64,000 bases of DNA, from contig CM037777.1 in NCBI GenBank assembly GCA_021229015.1, positions 21,388,110 to 21,452,109 on the forward strand, given 5' to 3'. The stretch comes from Solen grandis. Its lineage: Eukaryota; Mollusca; Bivalvia; Adapedonta; Solenidae. A program made the translations under genes and the position numbers. Shown here one piece after another: positions 56,253-64,000 of this stretch (position 1 is the first letter of the stretch; every line of letters starts with the position of its first letter). The notes beneath the pieces are model-generated. The model was not told the origin of the DNA, ran no database searches, and worked only from the letters and a program-made list of their open reading frames with translations.

Positions 56253-59200
56253 TTGTCTTTCAATAAAAGAATAACTAAAATAAAATAACTTTAAAAAATG
56301 TTCAAGATTTTTTATTTTCATGTAAAAAAATTCAATTATTTTCCATGGATAAAGGGGCAAAACTCTAAAAAAAGATCACTAAGTTATGTCATTGTTCCCT
56401 TTAGCAAGTATGCCAGGAAATGTTTACAATGTTCTTTCAATAAGAAATTTTAACAAAAATTCTGAGCTAAAAAGGGGCAAAACTCTGTAAATTTGCTTTC
56501 AAAATAATCCCCCCTGTTTCAATGTGCTTTTTTTTAAAGTATCAATTCATTCTCAAAAAAATGAAATATTTTTTAAAAAAAACCAACTTATGATTCACAT
56601 TAGAAACTGAAAAAAAAAAGTTTTGGGCTAAATCTCCCCTTTGCACTTTCCAAATCTATGCTTTTAAATTATTCTTTCAAATGAATGGGAACCAGAAAAT
56701 AGAATATGAAAAAGATTCTGTTATGATGGTGGTTTCTTTCCATGGGCCCATCCCTTCATGTAAAACTATCTGCAGAATTTTACAGTAAGATTTCCCAAAA
56801 CAGTGCTGTCAGTAAGAAAAAAATTGAACCAGACGGGGACTAAAATCCGGGACCCTTGTTTAAGGGAGAGGGCTTTTTTGATTGGCTCTTGCAATTTCCC
56901 ACCAATCTCTCAATAAAAAGAGATACTCATGGCAGAAAAATAAGTACAATGTATAGTTGGAACTTAGATGAACCTCCTTAATCATCCAAAATCAAAAAAA
57001 CAGAAAATATATGCTGAGAAAAAATTTAAAAAATGGAAATTTAAATGGACAACTTTAATAAAGTCCTTCTTTTTTGTTTGAATGGTTTGTCGTGGTATTT
57101 AGGCTTCTGTTGAATCGCCCAGTTTTTTTCAAATCTTATCTTTGCATCACTTATCCTAAGTCTAACGTCTTTACCCTGCAAAAGAAACCAGTTCTTTGGG
57201 AAAAAATTTTTTTGGGGACTTGAAAAATAATCATGCAACTAAGTGAGATTGTTTTCAGGGGTTTAAACAGGTCAAGGGGTCTTTAAATTTGTAGAAAAAG
57301 GCACCCCCTTCAACCACAGGACGGGGGGACAAATCTGTATCAGTCACTGTTTTTTTCTCACCAGAGTTCCCCTCTTGATGGGGAAATGTCTTGCAGAATG
57401 ATCTCTTTTCTTGCCTCTATTTTATTGAACAGTTTTTATTGGAGGGGTTTTAATTTTAAGATTCTTGTCCCCATTGCTCCCCAGTCTTGCTATTGTTAAA
57501 ATTTCCCCTGCACATTTCCATTATCAGAAGTTTTTCTCTTTTAACCAGTTTTTGGATACACCAGTACAAAAAAAGTGAACTGGTTCCTTTGTTTCCAAAG
57601 GTACTTATATCTGAACATTGTCGTTTTTAAGGTGGCCTTTTTCCTCCTGCATTACATCAATATATCACTTAATTTTTAAACCCCGGTCAATTCTTGTCCT
57701 TTCTGAAGAAACCCCAGTACTTAAGTTTCAGTCTTTTCGTTTTGATCCTGGCTGTTTCACAATTGTTTTTCCCCCCAAACTTTTCCGCATTGCTTGACAT
57801 CATTTGGATCAACATTATTACCTGCAATGATTTATGAATCATGAGAATTTGTACTGTTTTTTAAGAATTATGTTTTTAATTTGAAATCACAGGAAGTATT
57901 GGAATCTTCAACATGCATAGTTCTTGTTTGGGGAAATACTGTTTTCATCTATCACCAAAAAAAACCCCCTTTTCACCTTTAGCCCCAGTTTTGTTTAGTG
58001 ACACATTATTACCCAATATCACTGTCTTTTCCGAACAGAGAAATTTAAAAAAATCAGGATTTTTTTCTTGGAAATTTGGCCTCCCCCCCTGACTGACGGG
58101 CTTGTTTTTTCGTATTTCCTCCTTTCTGGGGTGTAAAGCCCCGGAAAAGGGTTTGGGCAGTCGTGGAATCGCCTCCCCAAAAACTTCCTGATTAAAAACT
58201 ATCAAGATAGTTTTTGTTGTGCTGGTCCCCGTCTTACCCCACCTTAATAGATTTTTGGGAACAATTTCCGGGTTTTCCCCAAAAGTGGGCATCATGTCGG
58301 GCCTCACACCACCTTTACAGATGGACGGAACCGGCCCTTTTTTATTACCAACACCCTACCTCCCAAATCTTCCCCTCACCCCCAAAAGATACGAATACCC
58401 ATGCTCTTCACTGATGTCTTCCTGCAGCTGGAAGAGATCACAGTCTTTTTTAAAATATTTTTTTTATACAAAAATTAAAAAACAAATTGAAATGTTAAAT
58501 CAAAATTAATTTTCTAATGTAACATTTATACTAATAATATATTGCCCAAATTGGATGCCAGGGGGTCATATCTTTTATAAAAAAATCACTGATAGCCCTT
58601 GGGATCAGTGGAGATTTTTAAAACTTCTGTGAATGGTCTTTTAAAGAAAAAAAAGGAAAAGGGCTACTTAGCCCATTGGTGCAAATCAAGGTAAAAGATA
58701 ATAAAATATTATTGGATTTTTGAAGATGACTGCTTAAAAAGTGTTTTGCTTTATATGGGGGCTAGTGTCTTCTAACACAATGAAACTTTTTTATTTTGTT
58801 TCTCCGAATACCAAGAAATATTTTGCTTGCAAAATTTAAATGGGGCTGTTTAAAACTCCCTTATTACTTAGAATGCGGGGACATACTTTTCTGAAATTTA
58901 AAAAATTGGAAGAGAGTAAAAAAACAAACATGGGAAAACAGTTTTTTTTCAAAATATTAAAATCAACAAAAAGGAACTGGCAGCTTTCCCTTTTTAGTTT
59001 TTCCCATCTTTTTTCTTTCCTTTTTTTTCCTAGCCTTCAGGTTTTTTCCCTTTGGGTAGGTACACCACATGTTTCTGGGTTTGCCCCCCAAAGGGCATTC
59101 TTTGGGTGGTGCCCCGTTCATGGGGCGTTTCAATAACCAAAATAAGGTTTTGGATTGCGGGCCCTAAGCGCCCCCGTGCTGTCGGTGTTTTCAACCCCAT

Positions 59201-61047
59201 CATGGAAATTGTTTGGTAAACCAAAACCCAAAAAAATTTCTTAATGCGTGAACAAAAACCATTTGGGGAAAGAAAACTGGATTTATTTGGGTGCCCGATA
59301 AATCCCAAAAATTGAGTTGAAATTAGCCTTGGCCTTAATTCGGGGTTTGGTCATTTCCTGAAGGTTGAAAAACAAAGGGGTTAGTAGTAATTTTTACATT
59401 TATTTTTTTTTTGAATTTAAGTTAAAAACCAAAATATTCAAAGATTTTCCCTTTTCTTCACTAATTTCTTTTTCTCCACTGTTTGCTTTTTTGTGTGTGT
59501 TTGTGTCTGAACTGGAGAAAATATATAAAAAATGAAAAAATTGGGTTTCAAAGCCATTTAATTTGTATAATGGGGTCATTGCATTTAGTCCTGATAAAAT
59601 AATCGCTGTTAATGAGTAAGGCAACAACAGAAATTTTATTCTGTATTTAAGGGGGCCCCGGCAGTATATATATACAATGATCAAAAATTTTCAACTGCAA
59701 GCAGAAATTTTTTTGCCCTTTAATGGTAAAAATTATAAGTGCTTCAAAGAACCCCTCAATCAGAAAAATTGTATAAAAAAAATGTTAAAAAAACTTGTTC
59801 CTAATAAAAGTTAAGTTGCTATATTCTAAAGCTAAAAGAGTACTGGTAAAAGTGTAGAGCAGAGAATGTTTGTTTTCTTGGGTTTAACCTTTTCCCCATG
59901 AATAAAAATTTACAAATTCATGACTTAACAAAAAGTCAAACCCCAACTTTTTTTTGCCATGTTGACTGTTTTTCCCAATAAAGTTGAACAACGAGGGACC
60001 CCCCATCAGCAGGAAGTAGCCCCTTTTTTTGGGTCTGCTATATGGGTAAAGGTTTTTTATGGCCCCCAAAAGATTTCAGTCATTTGGGTATTCTGTCTAA
60101 TGAGAGTCAGACTGATGTGGTGCTTCCCACTTGGACAAGTGACATTTCAGTAATACAAATCCAGGCCCCTTTTTATAACATCCGGCCAAAAGTCCCGGGA
60201 ATACCCTTTTAAATGTGGCTTCAAGCAAAGGGGGATTAAAAGTACCCTTTTAAGATTTAGTATTAATCACCCGGGCCCAAATACAAACCTCCCAGTTAAA
60301 AGGTTGCTCTAAAAACCCCTTTGGCTACAAACAAAGACTTACTGGATGTTGGTTCCAGTTCTTTTTTTTTCCATCTGTGTTTTTGAAACTTGGGGATGCC
60401 CATCAGATCCCGAAAAAACAAAAACTTTGTATCAGTTTTTTAATTACTATAACTCAATTTTTTTGATGTTAAAAAAAATTTAATGAAAACTGAAATCAGA
60501 AACAGACACTACCAAATGTAACTATGAAACAAAGAAGTTTTTTAAATGGTTTAGGTTCATAAAAATTAATATATTACTTCCTTTACCCCCTTTTTTGACA
60601 AAATTCATATATTTTCAATATATTGCTTATTTTTTTATGAGACAGAGAGGGTGCAAAAAAATAAAGTAACTAAACTCCTGTCTATTTTATCCTCATTATT
60701 TATGCATGCTAAGCTGAAATTTTATAGTTTTGCCAAAAAACAAAATTAAATACAAAAAGTATATGAATGTTATCACTTTACTTCTTGCTGAGTTTTGGGG
60801 AATTTTTATTTACTGGGTCTGTATTTAAATTTGGAAAAATTAGTTGAAAGAGGTATCTTGGCTGAACTACAGCTTGGGCTCAAATGGAATGAACTTGATT
60901 ACTTTTTATTGTCTGTCACAAAAATAGGCATGGATATTCATGCTGAAAAAGTTAAATAAATAGATAAACAAAAAGGGGGCCATTTCCCATGTCAACAGAG
61001 GGTTTATATTTAAAACTTGTATTTTTTTGGCCTTTTTAAAAATTAAC
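56253..61047. other. Low-quality or decayed non-coding sequence
   Basis: Dense A, T, C and G homopolymers, no coding signal over any frame longer than about 120 codons, and no clear repeat ends. Frames such as 57945-58307 (-) and 58840-59136 (+) have no recognisable family. No gene supported. Confidence 0.5.
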
Positions 61048-62095
61048 AAACAAGGGGGTCACGATGGCCCTGAATTTCCCTCACTGAGAAACATTGCCTT
61101 TATAGCCCAATTATTGTTAATGAAAATACATTATGCGAAGTATAGCAAAATCATCTCATCTAAATTCACACAAAAACGTATGCTATCCAAATTTTTTAAG
61201 GTCATAGCTCTAAAAAGATTTAAAAACAAGTGACCCCTGGGGTGGGGTCAATTTTGACACCAGGACCTGATTTGAAAAGCTTGGTTGGGTCCCCTAGTAA
61301 ACAACTTAAAACAGGCTTTTGGTTACTGAGAAGTCTTTTTTCAAGTCCATTTAAAATCAAGTGACCCCTACGGCAGGGCTATTTTGACCCCAGGGCCATG
61401 ATTTTAACAAAATTGTAGAGGTTCACTAGGTCATGTTCACACCAAATATCGAAATCTAGGCCCGTGGTTTTTGACCAGAAAAATTTTTCTAGTTTTCCTA
61501 AATAGTTTATGTAAAAAACAAGGATCCAAGGGTGGGTCAATTTTGACCCCCGGGCAATGATTTGAACAAACTTGGTTGAGGTTATAGGCATGTTACCCCA
61601 AATAATAAATCCAGACCTTTGGTTTCTGACAAAGGGCTTTTTTTAGTTTTTTTAAATAAGTCTGTATAAAAACAAGTGACCCCCGGGAAGGGGCCAATTT
61701 TGCTCCCCAAAAGGCCCCTACTTTGAACAAATTGGTTGAGGTTACTTTGCCCTGTTACATACCAAAAATCTTAAACCCAGGGCCCTTTTGGTTTCTGACA
61801 AGAGACTTTTTAATTTTTCCAATTAAGTCTATGTAAAAAATTAAGTGACCCTGCGGCAGGGCCAATTTGCCCAGGGCCATGATTTGAACAAATTTGGTAG
61901 GGTTTCTAGGCCCCTGTTAAAACCAATATCTAAACCTAGGCCCTTTTGGTTTTTACTAGAATTTTTTTCTGTTTTTCCAATGTAAATAAAATGACCCCCG
62001 GGGCGGGGCCTATTTTAACCCAGGGTTTTGATTTTAAAAATTGGGAAAGGTCCATAAGACAAGCCAAAACCCAAAATCTAAGCTCTAGATAGCAG
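61048..62095 (-). mobile_element. Degraded family B element
   Basis: Left end ACAAGGGGGTCACGATGGCC then CCTCACTGAG. CAAGTGACCCC-like landmarks recur roughly every 130-165 bp (about 61229, 61361, 61673, 61845, 61989). Same subfamily as 35165-35400 (CAATTTTGACCCCAGGG). The right end is not found. Confidence 0.6.
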
Positions 62096-62278
62096 ATATG
62101 GAGAGCATATTAACAAAAAAGTGGATCAGAATGAAATACAAATTTGGGAAAAGAAAAATGAAATTCATATATCCCTTAAGTTTTTTGTTAAGCTAGTTGT
62201 TAAGTTGTATTTTAAGAAATTTTTTAATCAATGAGCCCTCAAAGAATAAATAAACACTATCAATTGATCAAAACAAGA

Positions 62279-62530
62279 ACTGGGGTTGCAGAACAATAAG
62301 CCCCCCACCGGTGAGGTGCTAATTTTCTGTTACCCTAGCGACCAGAATTTTTGGTCCGAAAAAAAAAAAAAAAAGTAAGTGCAGAAACTCCTACTGCCCT
62401 CTTTCTATAACAAAATTTTTAAAAAAATTATCTTAAATGTTTTTTAAGTGTCCAGGATCAGATTTCGTACTTTCCCGCGGACGGCGGAGAACAAACCTAT
62501 AGCCCCTTGGGGTAAAAAATGGTAGGGGAC
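62279..62530 (-). mobile_element. Family D element, decayed third copy
   Basis: AACTGGGGTTGCAGAACAA, then CCACCGGTGAGGTGC, GACCAGAATTTTTGGTCCGA and AACCTATAGCCCCTTGG, in the order of 31016-31286. Confidence 0.6.
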
Positions 62531-62689
62531 TTCACAAAAAATAAAGAAAAATGAAAAATTTTTTATAAGTAACCCCAATGCAAGCTTACCCGAAAGTTTT
62601 AAAAGATTTTTTTCGAGGCCCCCAGCGAAGAAAGGTACAAGGACGGACGAGCACAAGCCCTCTTCCTATAACAAACGGCCAGCACACCT

Positions 62690-62905
62690 GAAATAAGAAA
62701 CATCTTAATGATTTTAACTGAATGCCTGAGTAGCCACAACGGCATTGGACATTTGAATACTCCATAAAACATTACAATCTCAAACAGTGAATGAAGGAAT
62801 GCCTCCGTGCGTTCAGGGTCATCCCCACCTGTAATCAGCTGGACGTCACTATATGACAGAAATACTGTCGAAGCGACGGTAAAACTCAAATAGTCAAGAC
62901 AATTA
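62690..62905 (-). CDS. Unidentified exon-like frame, possible membrane protein
   Basis: On the minus strand, an acceptor-like TTCGACAG and a donor-like TTTCAG/GTGTGC bracket an open frame with CpG-containing codons, unlike its AT-rich surroundings. It reads LSYSDVQLITGG, DDPERTEAFLHSLFEIVMFYG and PLWLLRHS in order. I do not recognise the family. Sequence quality looks better here than in 56-62 kb. Coordinates are approximate. Chance is possible. Confidence 0.3.
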
Positions 62906-63359
62906 ACAATATTCAAGTGCAATATAAACCCTGACAATATAATATTCACTAACATAATGGGGAATTGCAATAACTGACATAGAATTCATAGACTGTGCTT
63001 TTCTAAGAATAGGACACTGCACTTGGCAATCATTCTATCAGCATTTCATACACTGCATCCTTTCTCCAATCTGAGTCAAATGATGAGTCAAATCACCTCA
63101 CACATCAAGGCTTTTTTTTTTCTTTCCTTTATCAAGGGCCATTCATACTCAAAGTTTTCTCCAAAATTGTTATTTCTTTCCTCGACTCAGAAAATCATGT
63201 TTTTACTTCCAAAAATAAGGTATAATCATCATCATTCCCACCCACCCAAAAAAAGACAAAATGGGGTTTTGGCCTGAAGGTGAGTCATATAATATTTCTG
63301 TGGATGAAACAGAATACTGGTACAAGGGATACAACTCTTGATTATACCTCCTACAAAAA

Positions 63360-64000
63360 TTACAGCTGTCTGCAAACAGCAAGCTTGACTTATCAAAATA
63401 CTTGTTGGTATTTCAAATGAAATTCCCTGTACCCAGTCCCTGTACTATAAGATATTAGTCAAAACTGGATATAACTTTAGAGTCTGGTGGTACTGAATTG
63501 TTATGAAGTTTCAATCAACCCCATGCCTTGTTAGTGAGACCAAAGCATAATAACACTGTGGCATACAAAACTTTAACCAAAATATCTAAGTTTGAAAACT
63601 GCCATCCTTGGTTTTTGTGCGGGGCGGTCCCTGAACACACTCATAAATTTCAAGTCAATACCATTAAATGACTTTGAGGATACAAGCTGGATGTAGCTTG
63701 GCATGCAAAAGCGTTAAACAAATTGTCCATTGCATACAAAAACTTTATACCAAAGAGTCTAATTCAAAAAAGTGGTGTTATCTGCATAACTTTCAGTCAA
63801 AAAAACTATCTGCTTTATAGTATGATACCACATTTTGTATTAAATTCCATCAAAGTTATCTACCTTGATAGTTTGGATACCCCTGAGCAGTTAGGAAGAG
63901 TTTCAAATCAACTGGTTTTTCCATGCGTGGATACGAGATATAAGGCAAGATAGTACAGGCATGCAAAATTTGAACCAAAAATTTCTAATGTTATAAAAAG
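63360..64000 (+). mobile_element. Family C element, partial, runs off the window
   Basis: Starts ACAGCTGTCTGCAAACAGCA then AGCTTGACT..CAAAATACTTGTTGG, and continues with AAAACTTTAACCAAAATATC. Diverged from the other three copies. Confidence 0.7.

Overview
The window is nuclear DNA from an animal, most likely a bivalve mollusc. It is AT-rich, its genes have GT-AG introns, and it is crowded with short non-autonomous transposons. One common class has roughly 160-bp tandem cores and ACGG/ACGC-type microsatellites, resembling the pearl/DINE-type elements described in bivalves. The organism call is inference from gene content and repeat style, not from a marker gene.

Four genes can be built exon by exon with consistent splice phases. 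(1) nrf1 (+, coding exons 3040-10565, candidate first exon 564-575) encodes a nuclear respiratory factor 1 / P3A2 / erect wing transcription factor. Its proximal promoter carries a near-perfect NRF1-type binding site. (2) ube2n (-, 37670-19130) is a complete five-exon gene for the Lys63-chain ubiquitin-conjugating enzyme Ubc13, 152 residues, spread over 18.5 kb because of repeat-filled introns. It converges with nrf1. (3) A cadherin gene (+, 39695-48960) has a signal peptide and at least three EC repeats. Six exons are visible and the 3' part is missing at an assembly gap. (4) pet117 (+, 49958-51383) is a two-exon gene for a small mitochondrial protein resembling the cytochrome-oxidase assembly factor PET117, just after the gap. 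An unidentified exon-like membrane-protein frame lies at 62.7-62.9 kb on the minus strand.

Layout: 1-575 upstream and promoter of nrf1; 576-13.3 kb nrf1 introns, exons and 3' region; 13.3-16.9 kb repeats between convergent genes; 16.9-37.7 kb ube2n; 37.7-39.7 kb intergenic; 39.7-49.5 kb cadherin; 100-N gap at 49547-49646; 49.9-51.4 kb pet117; 51.4-64 kb no firm gene, with 55.3-62.6 kb strongly degraded repeat sequence that may be poor consensus.

The most notable non-genic content is: five copies of a roughly 240-bp foldback MITE, every one bounded by TTAA; three sequence-unrelated element families (here B, C, D) built on one plan of terminal hairpin plus subterminal inverted repeat; a three-level nested insertion (B in B in C) at 31.7-35.9 kb and a reciprocal C-in-B insertion at 23.2-25.9 kb; a hAT-like MITE with exact 5-bp target duplications in both copies; and a 57-bp satellite that looks like the joined ends of a foldback element. 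The genes are not an operon-like system. The only functional link I can suggest is that NRF1 classically controls respiratory-chain genes and pet117 would be one.
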